A stretch of 64,000 bases of DNA, from positions 124,001 to 188,000 of the forward strand of contig DDUR01000061.1 in NCBI GenBank assembly GCA_002344895.1. Reading direction: 5' to 3'. The notes below the pieces were generated by a model. The model was not told where the DNA came from and made no database searches. It was given only the letters and a program-made list of their open reading frames with translations. How positions within the stretch are numbered: position 1 is the first letter of the stretch; every line of letters begins with the position of its first letter. Origin of the DNA: Ignavibacteria bacterium UBA2333. GTDB lineage: Bacteria > Bacteroidota > Ignavibacteria > Kapaibacteriales > Kapaibacteriaceae. This document shows positions 36,630 through 45,238 of this stretch, piece by piece. The position numbers and the translations under genes were made by a program.

Positions 36630-37163
36630 ATGCAGAGTCCGTTCTCCTCTCGTACGACCCAATTCTTTCTCTTTCTGTTTATCCTCGGCGGTTCGATCTG
36701 GTTCGGCTCAGCCGTTGCCAGAACGATCGTTGGCTACGACCTGTTTATCCCAGGTACGCTGACGATGAAGGACCAGGCTGAGGCCGTTCGAATCCAGACG
36801 ATACGTCTCCACACCCTCCTGGCATCCTGGACGGACATCTCCTTTGCGCTCTTTGGTCTGAGTGGTATTGCCCTCATTGTTCGGTTACGACATCTCTTCC
36901 GTGAGCGCGGCTGGATGCTGATGTGTTCCCTTCTTTTTCTGTTGATGTTACCGGCAGGTGGCTGGACAGCGTGGGAGGATTATCACGCCTACACCCTCTT
37001 TGATCGTGTAACGGGCGTGGCATTGGCACCTGCCGAAGAGATCATCGACGTATTTTTGCGACGTCAGCAAAACGTCGCCTTCGGCGTGCTGAGCGGACTG
37101 ACCGGACTTTCTGCTGTCAGCCTTATTCTCATCGGCGCCTTTCGCCCCCTCCATCGCTCATGA
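36630..37163 (+). CDS. four-helix integral membrane protein, unknown function
   Basis: 177 residues with about four hydrophobic segments: 10-30, 68-85, 95-112 and 150-170. A DUF1772-like or similar small membrane family is possible, but I cannot assign it. The ATG follows the SRPBCC/GyrI gene by 8 bases. A TAAATTCG octamer ends 3 bases before it but coincides with the preceding stop codon. The end overlaps the next gene by 4 bases (ATGA). Confidence 0.75.
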   Translation: MQSPFSSRTTQFFLFLFILGGSIWFGSAVARTIVGYDLFIPGTLTMKDQAEAVRIQTIRLHTLLASWTDISFALFGLSGIALIVRLRHLFRERGWMLMCSLLFLLMLPAGGWTAWEDYHAYTLFDRVTGVALAPAEEIIDVFLRRQQNVAFGVLSGLTGLSAVSLILIGAFRPLHRS

Positions 37164-37474
37164 AGGCAGATAAACTCCTCGAAGAACTCACGGAAGTAGC
37201 ACGCACACTGGGATATGCAGTACGTCGGGAAACCGGTACGTTTCGCGGCGGTGCCTGCTTACTCCACGAACAACGGCTCATCATCATTAACCGGTCCATG
37301 CCACCTGAGGCAGCGGCCGTTATTCTTGCCCGGGGTCTTTGTCGTCTGGAACTTGGTGATACGTTTCTCAAGCCCGCTGTTCGAGAGATCATCGAACGTG
37401 AACGTGGATGGGTAGAGAACCATCCTGATGTTACCATTGAGCCTGTAGCTCCTGCCAAACAGGACGCAGCATGA
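37160..37474 (+). CDS. small soluble protein, unknown function
   Basis: 104 residues, no signal peptide. Basic and acidic residues are mixed, with two predicted strands (GGACLLHEQRLIIINRSM) followed by helices. It overlaps the upstream membrane-protein gene and the downstream era gene by 4 bases each, so it is very probably translated. I do not recognise a family; the position before era gives no functional clue that I would trust. Confidence 0.75.
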   Translation: MKADKLLEELTEVARTLGYAVRRETGTFRGGACLLHEQRLIIINRSMPPEAAAVILARGLCRLELGDTFLKPAVREIIERERGWVENHPDVTIEPVAPAKQDAA

Positions 37475-38364
37475 GTCGTTGCGCAACCGTCGCCCTCATT
37501 GGCAGGCCCAATGCCGGGAAAAGTACACTCTCCAATGCCATACTTGGTGCTCACCTCAGCATTGTCACTCCGAAGCCCCAGACAACAAGAAAACGTGTTC
37601 TCGGAATCTTCACGGATGACGATACACAGCTCATTTTTGTTGACACTCCCGGCATTCTGAAGCCTCGGTATAAACTCCAGCATGCCATGCTGGGATACGT
37701 CCATGAATCCGTTGACGAGTCCGACATTCTCTGCGTCGTTGTGGACGTGGTAAAGGCTGCAGAGCGCGGAACGATTGACGATCCACTCATTGACACTCTG
37801 CTTGCGAAACGCCAGGGCACACCAACCATTCTGGTCCTCAACAAAATGGATGCGCTTCGCGACAAACAGCAGGCACTTGTCCTGATTGAACAGGCGCGAC
37901 TTTCTGGACGCTATACCAAGGCCATTGCGATTTCGGCCTCAGAGAAAAAGTACGTTGACGATCTCGTGAGCATGCTGAAGGAATATGCTCCCGAAGGGCC
38001 GTTCGTGTACGATGCCGACGAACTCAGCACATTACCCCAACGATTCTTTGTTGCTGAACTTATCCGTGAAGCCGTGTTTACACTCTTCAGGGAAGAAGTA
38101 CCCTATGCAACCGATGTGACCATAGTTGAGTTTGAAGAACGCAGCGAAGGCAAATGGTACATCGCCGCCGACATCATCGTGGAACGAGACACGCAGAAGG
38201 CCATTTTGATAGGGGCAAAAGGGGCAGCTCTCAAAACAATCGGTGAACGTGCTCGTGCTGCCATTGAAGAGCATCTGGAGCACCCTGTTTACCTGGAACT
38301 CTACGTCAAAGTGCGATCCGACTGGCGTAATGACCGTTCGCAGCTTGCCGGCCTCGGTTATTGA
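37471..38364 (+). CDS. era: GTPase Era
   Basis: Essential GTPase that binds 16S rRNA and helps 30S ribosome maturation. 297 residues. G1 GRPNAGKS is at residues 11-18, G3 DTPG follows, G4 is NKMD, and the C-terminal KH domain carries the GxxG loop IGAKGAALKTIGERAR. Its start overlaps the 104-residue gene by 4 bases. One copy of the dispersed GGGGC element encodes the KH GxxG loop. Confidence 0.97.
   Translation: MSRCATVALIGRPNAGKSTLSNAILGAHLSIVTPKPQTTRKRVLGIFTDDDTQLIFVDTPGILKPRYKLQHAMLGYVHESVDESDILCVVVDVVKAAERGTIDDPLIDTLLAKRQGTPTILVLNKMDALRDKQQALVLIEQARLSGRYTKAIAISASEKKYVDDLVSMLKEYAPEGPFVYDADELSTLPQRFFVAELIREAVFTLFREEVPYATDVTIVEFEERSEGKWYIAADIIVERDTQKAILIGAKGAALKTIGERARAAIEEHLEHPVYLELYVKVRSDWRNDRSQLAGLGY
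38212..38225 (+). repeat. dispersed GGGGC-N4-GGGGC element, copy 6
   Basis: GGGGC-AAAA-GGGGC in era, encoding G-A-K-G-A of the KH loop. Because GxxG is conserved for RNA binding, this copy could be partly protein-driven. Confidence 0.55.
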
Positions 38365-38393
38365 TTCCGACAATCCCTACGCCCGCCGCTCGT

Positions 38394-38401
38394 TAACTTT
38401 G
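38394..38401 (+). promoter_or_regulatory. TAnnTTTG -7 promoter box of bamD
   Basis: TAACTTTG matches the consensus exactly, lies in the 43-base era-bamD gap and ends 6 bases before the ATG at 38408. It predicts a leaderless mRNA for the bamD operon and decides the start codon. Confidence 0.7.
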
Positions 38402-38407
38402 CTCTCA

Positions 38408-39163
38408 ATGCTTCAACGCCAGGTTCTCCTCATTCTCGTAGCCGTCGCCGCGATCGGCTTGTTTTCCTCGTGTGCATCCACCGATACGTCCACGAACCAA
38501 CGTACGGTTGACGATGTATTCCGCGAGGCGAAGGATGCATTTGATGACGACGATCTTCTGACGGCTCAGGGATTGTTTGACGTCATCAAACTTCAGTATC
38601 CAGCAAGTGCTTTTGCCGATGACGCACAGTACTACCTCGCAGAGATAAACTTCCGTCGTGGAGAGTTTATCCTCGCGGCCTTTAACTATGCCCTTGTTCG
38701 TAGGTCGTATCCACAAAGCGAGTTTGCACGCGAAGCACTCTACAAGAGCGCGTTGAGTTATCATCAACTTGCACTGCCACCAGACCGAGATCAGGACTAC
38801 ACAAAGAAGGCCATTGTTGCCTTTAGTGAGTTCAGCACGTTCTATCCAGCTGACTCATTAGCACTTCAGTCTGCCGAAAAGATTCGCGAATTACGTGACC
38901 GACTCGCGGAAAAATACTGGGACGTTGCTCAGCAGTATAAAATCATCGGTTCGTCAAAATCACGTCTTATCTACCTTGACGCCATCATCGGTGAGTACCC
39001 TGAGTCAAAGTGGTACGAAGAAGCGCTCGTTGAAAAAGCTGAAATCCTCCTCAAACAACAAAAGAACGATGAGCTGAGAGCCGTCATTGCCTTGTATCGA
39101 CGTACAGTTCGAACGGGTGATTTTACAGAACGGCTTGCAGCAATTGAACGAGATATCAAATGA
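38408..39163 (+). CDS. bamD: outer-membrane assembly lipoprotein BamD
   Basis: A 251-residue lipoprotein of the BAM complex, which inserts outer-membrane beta-barrels. The signal peptide ends in a lipobox GLFSSC with the acylated cysteine at residue 22. The mature part is a run of TPR-like helical repeats (AKDAFDDDDLLTAQGLFDVIKLQYP, then ADDAQYYLAEINFRRGEFILAAFNYA, and so on). The ATG at 38408 is chosen over upstream in-frame starts because the signal peptide and a promoter box 6 bases upstream agree. The ATGA overlap couples it to the thioesterase gene. Confidence 0.93.
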   Translation: MLQRQVLLILVAVAAIGLFSSCASTDTSTNQRTVDDVFREAKDAFDDDDLLTAQGLFDVIKLQYPASAFADDAQYYLAEINFRRGEFILAAFNYALVRRSYPQSEFAREALYKSALSYHQLALPPDRDQDYTKKAIVAFSEFSTFYPADSLALQSAEKIRELRDRLAEKYWDVAQQYKIIGSSKSRLIYLDAIIGEYPESKWYEEALVEKAEILLKQQKNDELRAVIALYRRTVRTGDFTERLAAIERDIK

Positions 39164-39639
39164 AGACTCCCTCGGCCACAGAAGTCGTCATGACGGAACT
39201 TGTACTTCCGAACGACACGAACTACCTCGGCAACCTTCTCGGTGGTCGGCTGATGCACTGGATAGACATTGCTGCCGCTCTTGCTGCAATGCGCCATTCG
39301 GGCAAGGTATGTGTCACGGCATCCGTCGACGAGATTTCGTTTAATGAGCCCATCAAACTCGGACACGTCGTGCACATCCGAGCCATGCTGACGCGGTCGT
39401 TTCGCACGTCGATGGAAGTCTTCGTTGAAGTACACCGTGAGGACCCACTTAACGGCACAACCACGCTGACCTCACAGGCATTTCTCACCTTTGTGGCAAT
39501 TGATCAGTACGGTAAACCACTTCCTGCTCCTCCACTAGATCCGGTAACAGACGAGGAGAAACACCGGTTTGAGGAAGCAGCCATTCGTCGTGAAGCTCGT
39601 CTGAAGTATCGAGAGACAATCAGAGCGCGGCGCGGATGA
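39160..39639 (+). CDS. acyl-CoA thioesterase (hotdog fold, YciA/ACOT type)
   Basis: 159-residue cytoplasmic hotdog-domain thioesterase that hydrolyses acyl-CoA to free acid and CoA. The opening PNDTNYLGNLLGGRLMHWID carries the hotdog helix with the catalytic-region Asn/Asp seen in YciA/ACOT enzymes, and VDEISFNEPIKLGH matches the next conserved strand. Chain-length preference cannot be read. It overlaps bamD and the T9SS plug-family gene by 4 bases each, which points to a tight operon rather than a functional link. Confidence 0.92.
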   Translation: MKTPSATEVVMTELVLPNDTNYLGNLLGGRLMHWIDIAAALAAMRHSGKVCVTASVDEISFNEPIKLGHVVHIRAMLTRSFRTSMEVFVEVHREDPLNGTTTLTSQAFLTFVAIDQYGKPLPAPPLDPVTDEEKHRFEEAAIRREARLKYRETIRARRG

Positions 39640-40925
39640 GAGTCATCGTTCTCATCGCAGTCGTTGCTCTTGCAGCGGCGACGGGATATGCAGATGAGAC
39701 AACCGTAGTCCGAATGGTGCGGACGTACGGGGGGACCGATGAACGTATGCCTCCAGTCGTCATGATTTCGAACCGGTCCACACAAACCACATCGACAATC
39801 GGCGCTGAATTCGTAACTGTTGAGTTTGACGTTCAAAGCACAACGATTCCGAATATCTATGCACGGATTGTCCATTGTGACGCATTCTGGAATGACGACG
39901 ACAATGGTTTCGTATCTGACATTACGATGCGAACGTCTCTCGCTGACTGGACACTGGCCCCACAACGGTCTCGATTCTTCTCGTATCGCGGGAAGATGCG
40001 TTTCCCGAACGAGCAGGTGAATGTGCGATTCAGCGGGAATTGGAAGGTTCGTATTTACGATATGGATGGCGACCGATTGTTGACGGAGACACGGTTCTTT
40101 GCCGTAGATGAGTCGGCGTCGATGCGTATGAACTTCATGACAGACTTTTACGAACCGCGTTATCGTGTAAGTACAACAGCTCTAACACTTGAAGCTCTTG
40201 TATCGGCTGATCCATCACGTTTACTTGATGGCATGTTGCACACCGTCGTTATCTACCGCAACAGTCGCTGGAACGAACCATTTACGATCACGACGAAGGC
40301 AGCCGACGTCGCTAATCCACCATCAAGCTCAACATCCGTTGGCGGCGTGTTGTACGGAGGGAAGGTTTTCAGAATCTCGCGAATACCAGCAGAAAACGAG
40401 TACCGAATACTTGACCTCTCGAATACAGCCAGATTCCCATCAACCGGACAGCCAATTCGACTTCCCTTAAGTGACCTGCGCCGAAATGGCAACTTTTTTC
40501 AGAGGGCGAATGATGGCGTCATGGTCACGTCGATGATATCCTCCTCTGACGACGAATACGTTCCTATTGAATTCCTTCTCGACCCAACACCCGGCGGCCC
40601 TTCAGCAGAAGATGTCTTTGTTGTTGGATCGTTTAACTCCTGGAAACCAGACCGATCATGGCAAATGTCGTGGTCTGACGAACTGCGCCTGTACCGTCTT
40701 CGACAGTGGGTTCGCCGAGGGTCACATGACTATCTCTATGGGACAGGACGTGTGAATGCAGATAGTGGCGACATCGTAAACTTGTCGTTTGAGGAGTTTG
40801 AAGGAAACACAGCGTCGGCGGGACACGGCTTCCTGGCCTTGGCCTACTATCGTGTGCTGGATTACGGCGGTTACGACGGAATTGTGGCTGTGACAACGTC
40901 AAACATTTACACGGGTTATCGGTGA
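39636..40925 (+). CDS. DUF5103 / type IX secretion plug-family protein
   Basis: 429 residues with a signal peptide (about 1-19, ending TGYAD). The N-terminal DUF5103-type domain includes the block FDVQSTTIPNIYARIVHCDAFWNDDD, and the C-terminal part contains an E-set/glycogen-binding-like segment FVVGSFNSWKPDRSW. In Bacteroidota this family includes the plug protein that closes the SprA translocon of the type IX secretion system when no cargo is bound. From memory of the family I consider this assignment likely. The sorting-type domains on other proteins in this window fit a working T9SS. Confidence 0.8.
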   Translation: MRVIVLIAVVALAAATGYADETTVVRMVRTYGGTDERMPPVVMISNRSTQTTSTIGAEFVTVEFDVQSTTIPNIYARIVHCDAFWNDDDNGFVSDITMRTSLADWTLAPQRSRFFSYRGKMRFPNEQVNVRFSGNWKVRIYDMDGDRLLTETRFFAVDESASMRMNFMTDFYEPRYRVSTTALTLEALVSADPSRLLDGMLHTVVIYRNSRWNEPFTITTKAADVANPPSSSTSVGGVLYGGKVFRISRIPAENEYRILDLSNTARFPSTGQPIRLPLSDLRRNGNFFQRANDGVMVTSMISSSDDEYVPIEFLLDPTPGGPSAEDVFVVGSFNSWKPDRSWQMSWSDELRLYRLRQWVRRGSHDYLYGTGRVNADSGDIVNLSFEEFEGNTASAGHGFLALAYYRVLDYGGYDGIVAVTTSNIYTGYR

Positions 40926-41956
40926 AGCAGCGCAAAAACGAGTCAACGACTGGAGCGAAGGTTGATGACGACCTTGACGCTTCGTTGCGGCCAGTTTCGT
41001 TTGACGATTTTACAGGCCAGCCCAAGATTGTTGAAAATCTTAAGGTCTTTATCGCTGCTGCCAGAGGCCGCGGTGAAGCTCTCGATCACGTCCTGTTAAC
41101 AGGTCCTCCAGGTCTTGGAAAAACGACACTGAGTCACATCATCGCACGATCGATGAATGCTGACATCAAGATCACGTCAGGACCCGTTCTCGAAAAGCCA
41201 GGAGACCTCGCCGGTCTACTTACGAGCCTTGACGAGGGTGATGTACTCTTCATTGATGAAATCCATCGATTGTCTCCCGTTGTTGAAGAGTATCTCTACT
41301 CTGCAATGGAGGACTATCGACTTGACATTATGATCGACAGCGGTCCAGCCGCGCGATCCGTACAGCTTGCCCTTCCGCGGTTTACGCTGATTGGCGCAAC
41401 AACTCGTCAGGGATTACTCACAGCTCCATTGCGTACACGATTTGGTATTTCCAATCGACTCGACTACTACGATGCTGCTGATCTCGAGCGCGTCATTCTT
41501 CGCAGCGCTGCGTTATTACAGGCAGAGATTGATCGTGATGGCGCACGAGAGATTGCTGGCAGATCTCGCGGTACACCACGTATTGCGAATAGGCTGTTAC
41601 GACGTACACGCGACTTTGCCGACGTGAAGGGAACAGGTATCATCACTCGCGCTATTGCGCGAATGGCACTGGAAGCGCTTGATGTTGATGACTTCGGTCT
41701 CGATGAAATGGACAAGCGCATTCTCAGTGCACTCATCGAAAAATTTAATGGCGGACCGGTTGGCCTCGGTACGCTTGCTGTAGCCGTAGGCGAAGATGCC
41801 GGAACACTTGAAGAAGTGTACGAACCCTTCCTGATTCAACAAGGATTCCTTCAACGCACACCACGCGGACGCACGGCAACGCCACTTGCCTATCGTCATC
41901 TTGGTATTCGCCTTGACTCGTCGGGCCTACCACTGTTTCCTCCGGAGCAACCGTAA
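40922..41956 (+). CDS. ruvB: Holliday junction helicase subunit RuvB
   Basis: Hexameric AAA+ motor that, with RuvA, drives branch migration of Holliday junctions. 344 residues. Walker A GPPGLGKTT is at residues 61-69, Walker B reads LFIDEIHRL, sensor and arginine-finger regions follow (GATTRQGLLTAPLRTRFG), and the C-terminal winged helix begins near LDEMDKRILSALIEKF. The GTG start overlaps the preceding TGA by 4 bases (GTGA). A one-base TAATG overlap follows at its end. Confidence 0.98.
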   Translation: MKQRKNESTTGAKVDDDLDASLRPVSFDDFTGQPKIVENLKVFIAAARGRGEALDHVLLTGPPGLGKTTLSHIIARSMNADIKITSGPVLEKPGDLAGLLTSLDEGDVLFIDEIHRLSPVVEEYLYSAMEDYRLDIMIDSGPAARSVQLALPRFTLIGATTRQGLLTAPLRTRFGISNRLDYYDAADLERVILRSAALLQAEIDRDGAREIAGRSRGTPRIANRLLRRTRDFADVKGTGIITRAIARMALEALDVDDFGLDEMDKRILSALIEKFNGGPVGLGTLAVAVGEDAGTLEEVYEPFLIQQGFLQRTPRGRTATPLAYRHLGIRLDSSGLPLFPPEQP

Positions 41957-42822
41957 TGCGTTCCTTCCTCCTTGCTCTCTTTGTTACCTGTTCGACTTCC
42001 TCTGCTGCAGTTTGGTCATCGGCGGTTCGAGACACAATCCATCGTGACAGTGTTGAGTTTCTCGGCAGTACAGGCCGAAAGACCATTGTCGTTGATCCCT
42101 TCATTGGCATGCCTACACGGCTTGTGTTAGCAACCAACGACGTACTTCAATCTATGGCTTGGTGGGCTCGCCTCGGGTTTACTCCCGTAGCACGTCCGGG
42201 TGATAAAGCTGACTCATGTATTTCATTAACTGACGGACAAATTGTCCTGTCACTCGTCAAGATCTCACAACCCACACCGGTCCTCATGTTCCGGACACCA
42301 AAAATGTTGGGTCTCAAGGATACGCTTGAGTACTTGGGTATGACGGTGAATGTTGATGTTAAGGGACCAACCTTTGGCGAGATTCGGTTTCGTTCACCTG
42401 CAGACGTCTTTCTCGCGATTCGTAGCGAGGCAGATGAGCCCCTTTTGCCCCCTACCGGAAAAGAAAACATCGTCTGCGGTAAACTCACGGAGCTGAGTAT
42501 CGGTACATCTTTTGCACTCGGCCGCGAACGAAAATTCTGGGAAACCATGGGTTGGCAATTCAAGCGCGGCGGTAGTGAACCGTACAACTATGCTCTGATG
42601 AGTGACGGTGTTGTAACGATCGGCATTCATGAAGAGCGGGATATCCCAACACTATCGCTGACATATTTCGCAACAGACATGGAAGATCGGATTGTCCGGC
42701 TTCGCAAGTCTGGAATCGACATTTTTGAAGAACTTCCGAGCGAAGAAGGCCGTGTGGCGAACTGCATCGTGCAGTCGCCAGAAGGTATGAGAATACAACT
42801 CTTCGAAGGCATGCAGGACTAG
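41956..42822 (+). CDS. two-domain VOC (glyoxalase-like) protein with possible signal peptide
   Basis: 288 residues. Two vicinal-oxygen-chelate-like modules are visible: about 45-160 (RLVLATNDVLQSMAWWARLGFTPV) and 170-288 (ELSIGTSFALGRERKFWETMGWQF ... RIQLFEGM). They resemble glyoxalase/bleomycin-resistance folds. The N-terminus (MRSFLLALFVTCSTSSAAVW) looks like a Sec signal peptide, which is unusual for VOC enzymes. Few of the usual His/Glu metal ligands are in place, so the activity is unclear. Coupled to ruvB by a one-base overlap. Confidence 0.72.
   Translation: MRSFLLALFVTCSTSSAAVWSSAVRDTIHRDSVEFLGSTGRKTIVVDPFIGMPTRLVLATNDVLQSMAWWARLGFTPVARPGDKADSCISLTDGQIVLSLVKISQPTPVLMFRTPKMLGLKDTLEYLGMTVNVDVKGPTFGEIRFRSPADVFLAIRSEADEPLLPPTGKENIVCGKLTELSIGTSFALGRERKFWETMGWQFKRGGSEPYNYALMSDGVVTIGIHEERDIPTLSLTYFATDMEDRIVRLRKSGIDIFEELPSEEGRVANCIVQSPEGMRIQLFEGMQD
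42438..42451 (-). repeat. dispersed GGGGC-N4-GGGGC element, copy 7
   Basis: Minus strand GGGGC-AAAA-GGGGC in the VOC gene, which reads P-L-L-P-P on the coding strand. Confidence 0.65.
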
Positions 42823-42827
42823 TTCGC

Positions 42828-42835
42828 TACTTTTG
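42828..42835 (+). promoter_or_regulatory. TAnnTTTG -7 promoter box of proS
   Basis: TACTTTTG matches the consensus exactly and ends 6 bases before the ATG at 42842. The whole gap from the VOC stop codon to proS is 19 bases, so there is almost no room for a leader. Confidence 0.7.
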
Positions 42836-42841
42836 CGGACT

Positions 42842-44308
42842 ATGAGTAAGGAAATCACCCCTCGGTCCGAAGATTATTCGCAATGGTACATCGACCTTGT
42901 CCGCAAAGCGGGCTTGGCTGACTACTCAGCCGTGAAGGGCTGTATGGTCATCAAGCCGTACGGATTTGGCATCTGGGAGAACATGCGTGACACGCTTGAC
43001 CGCATGTTTAAGGAAACAGGCCATGTTAATGCCTACTTCCCTCTGTTTATCCCGAAGAGTTTTCTTTCGAAGGAAGCCGCACACATCGAAGGCTTTGCGA
43101 AGGAATGTGCCGTTGTAACGCATTACCGCTTAAAAAACGCCGACGATGGAAGTGGCGTCGTTGTCGATCCGGATGCTAAGCTCGAAGAAGAGCTCATCGT
43201 TCGTCCAACGTCAGAAACCATCATCTGGAACACCTATCGTGACTGGATCCAGTCATATCGTGATCTTCCTCTGTTGATCAATCAGTGGGCAAACGTTGTG
43301 CGATGGGAAATGCGCACACGTCTGTTCCTGCGAACGGCTGAATTCCTTTGGCAAGAAGGTCACACGGCACACGCAACCCGCGAAGAAGCAATTGAAGAAA
43401 CACGTCGTATGCTTGACGTGTACGCAACGTTTGCCGAGGATTACATGGCCTTGCCTGTGATCAAGGGCGTAAAGACGGCAAATGAACGCTTTGCTGGTGC
43501 TGTAGACACCTACTGCATTGAAGCACTGATGCAGGATGGTAAGGCTTTACAGGCGGGAACATCTCACTTCCTTGGCCAGAACTTTGCTAAAGCTTTCGAC
43601 GTGACGTTCAGCACGAAGGAGAATACGCTCGAATATGTTTGGGCTACATCATGGGGTGTTTCAACTCGCCTTATGGGTGCCCTCGTTATGGCTCATTCGG
43701 ATGATGATGGACTGATCGTTCCACCTCGACTTGCAACAACGCAGGTTGTCATCGTTCCGATCCCCAAACCATCAGAAGAACTCACAACTGTTGCCAATAC
43801 GATAGCAGCAGAACTCCGTTCAAAGGGTATTCGAGTAAAAATTGACACGGATGACCAGAATCGCGCTGGCTACAAGTTTGCTGAGTACGAAAAGCTGGGC
43901 ATACCTGTTCGTATTGGTTTGGGTGCGCGCGATCTCGCCAATGGAGTTGTTGAAGTCGCACGTCGTGACACAAAGGAAAAGTCGAGTATCGCTCTCGAAG
44001 GTCTTGGTGATGCTATTGCCGCCCTGCTGGATAACATTCACCAGACGATGTATCAGCGTGCCCTGACGTATCGAGATGAACACACAACGCGCGTAGACAC
44101 GTGGGACGACTTCATGTCCGTTCTTGATGGTAAAGGCGGATTTGTCTCCGCTCACTGGGACGGCACATCGGAAACCGAAGATCGTATCAAGGATCTGTCG
44201 AAGGCAACAATTCGCTGTATTCCACTTGATAATCCAACGGAGGATGGTCGGTGTATCCTAACAGGTAATCCGTCCACGCAACGCGTCTTATTTGCGCGCG
44301 CGTACTAA
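42842..44308 (+). CDS. proS: prolyl-tRNA synthetase, eukaryote/archaea-like type
   Basis: Charges tRNA-Pro in the cytoplasm. 488 residues, shorter than the E. coli type because it lacks the editing insertion. Class II motif regions are visible: RPTSETIIWNTYRDWIQSYRDLPLLINQWANVVRWEMRTRLFLRTAEFLWQEGHTAHA spans motif 2. The chain ends in F-A-R-A-Y, typical of the eukaryote-like type. The C-terminal zinc module looks degenerate: where the family has W-C-G, E-C and K-C-x-x-C, this one reads W-D-G, E-T and R-C-I-L-T. The ATG at 42842 is favoured by the promoter box and by the M-S-K-E-I-T-P-R start. Confidence 0.97.
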   Translation: MSKEITPRSEDYSQWYIDLVRKAGLADYSAVKGCMVIKPYGFGIWENMRDTLDRMFKETGHVNAYFPLFIPKSFLSKEAAHIEGFAKECAVVTHYRLKNADDGSGVVVDPDAKLEEELIVRPTSETIIWNTYRDWIQSYRDLPLLINQWANVVRWEMRTRLFLRTAEFLWQEGHTAHATREEAIEETRRMLDVYATFAEDYMALPVIKGVKTANERFAGAVDTYCIEALMQDGKALQAGTSHFLGQNFAKAFDVTFSTKENTLEYVWATSWGVSTRLMGALVMAHSDDDGLIVPPRLATTQVVIVPIPKPSEELTTVANTIAAELRSKGIRVKIDTDDQNRAGYKFAEYEKLGIPVRIGLGARDLANGVVEVARRDTKEKSSIALEGLGDAIAALLDNIHQTMYQRALTYRDEHTTRVDTWDDFMSVLDGKGGFVSAHWDGTSETEDRIKDLSKATIRCIPLDNPTEDGRCILTGNPSTQRVLFARAY

Positions 44309-44321
44309 CGCGAACATTCCG

Positions 44322-45158
44322 ATGCTTGAGCTTCCGAACTGCGACATTTGGCTTGGCGAGATTGACACCGTCAACTCTCGTATCGTTCATATTCGGAACG
44401 TCACCGACCGGCCCGGCTACGACAATCAACCCGTCTTTATCGACGACGGTAAACACATGCTCTTCACGAGTGATCGGACGGGCACAACGGACATCTACAG
44501 TTACGCTGTTGGGACTGGTACAACAACACGAGTAACGGCTACAGATGAGTCGGAGTTCTCTCCGCAGCCGATGACTGATGGCCGCAGCTTTTCCGTTGTT
44601 CGTGTTGACAACCCAACGGCCTCAGGTGACGCATATACAGCCTCACAGCACATTTGGCGATACGGCGACGACGGCAAGGCAGTCCGACCAGTGACCACAA
44701 CCAGTCGGGTTGGTTATCACGCGTGGATTGGACCTGGTCATCTTGCCCTGTTCCTGATCCCTGAGGATAGCACGCAGCCCTTCGAGCTTGTTGTAGAGAA
44801 TCTTGCCATGCGTCAACGTCAATCCATGGCAAAACATATCGGCAGGTCCATTCACCGGGCACCAGATGGCAGCCTGACGTGGGTAGACAAGGCAGATTCA
44901 ACCGAGTGGTGGGTGACAATTCGGTCGATTCGAGAGGCGCAGCCGACACGACTTGTCACAACACCAACAGGCCACGAAGACGTTGCCTGGGCACCCGATG
45001 GAACGTTATTTATGGCCGCTGATCAAGGGTTTGTGCGGTGGACACCCCGTGGCGAGCGACAAAGTTTCCCCTTGGCCGACGGTCCTAGCGGCAGGATCAC
45101 GCGTCTGGCCCTCTCACCTGATGGCAAAACAATCGCCTTTGTTGTGACCGCTGAATAG
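44322..45158 (+). CDS. TolB-like beta-propeller protein without signal peptide
   Basis: 278 residues of WD40-like/PD40 repeats: NQPVFIDDGKHMLFTSDRTGTTDIYSY, PQPMTDGRSFSVVR and ITRLALSPDGKTIAFVV are typical TolB-type blades. TolB and relatives are exported, but no signal peptide precedes this one. The first in-frame ATG (44322) already starts inside a blade, and an upstream TTG at 44292 adds ten residues overlapping proS without giving a signal. It may be a cytoplasmic propeller or a 5'-truncated copy. Its function is unknown. Confidence 0.7.
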   Translation: MLELPNCDIWLGEIDTVNSRIVHIRNVTDRPGYDNQPVFIDDGKHMLFTSDRTGTTDIYSYAVGTGTTTRVTATDESEFSPQPMTDGRSFSVVRVDNPTASGDAYTASQHIWRYGDDGKAVRPVTTTSRVGYHAWIGPGHLALFLIPEDSTQPFELVVENLAMRQRQSMAKHIGRSIHRAPDGSLTWVDKADSTEWWVTIRSIREAQPTRLVTTPTGHEDVAWAPDGTLFMAADQGFVRWTPRGERQSFPLADGPSGRITRLALSPDGKTIAFVVTAE

Positions 45159-45189
45159 TCTTTTCCTCCTCCGCCGAAGGCCTCTTCGT

Positions 45190-45197
45190 TATCTTTG
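45190..45197 (+). promoter_or_regulatory. TAnnTTTG -7 promoter box of the lepA operon
   Basis: TATCTTTG matches the consensus exactly in the gap after the TolB-like gene. A start about 6 bases downstream leaves a leader of roughly 36 bases before the lepA ATG, longer than for trpS, bamD or proS. Confidence 0.6.
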
Positions 45198-45238
45198 TTG
45201 TCCGGCCGTTGTCTCGGCCAATCTCACGAAGAGCCCAC

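Noticed and set aside
45209..45238. Earlier ATG for lepA
   Set aside because: Adds ten residues not expected in the family; the standard MEKFRNF start is at 45239.
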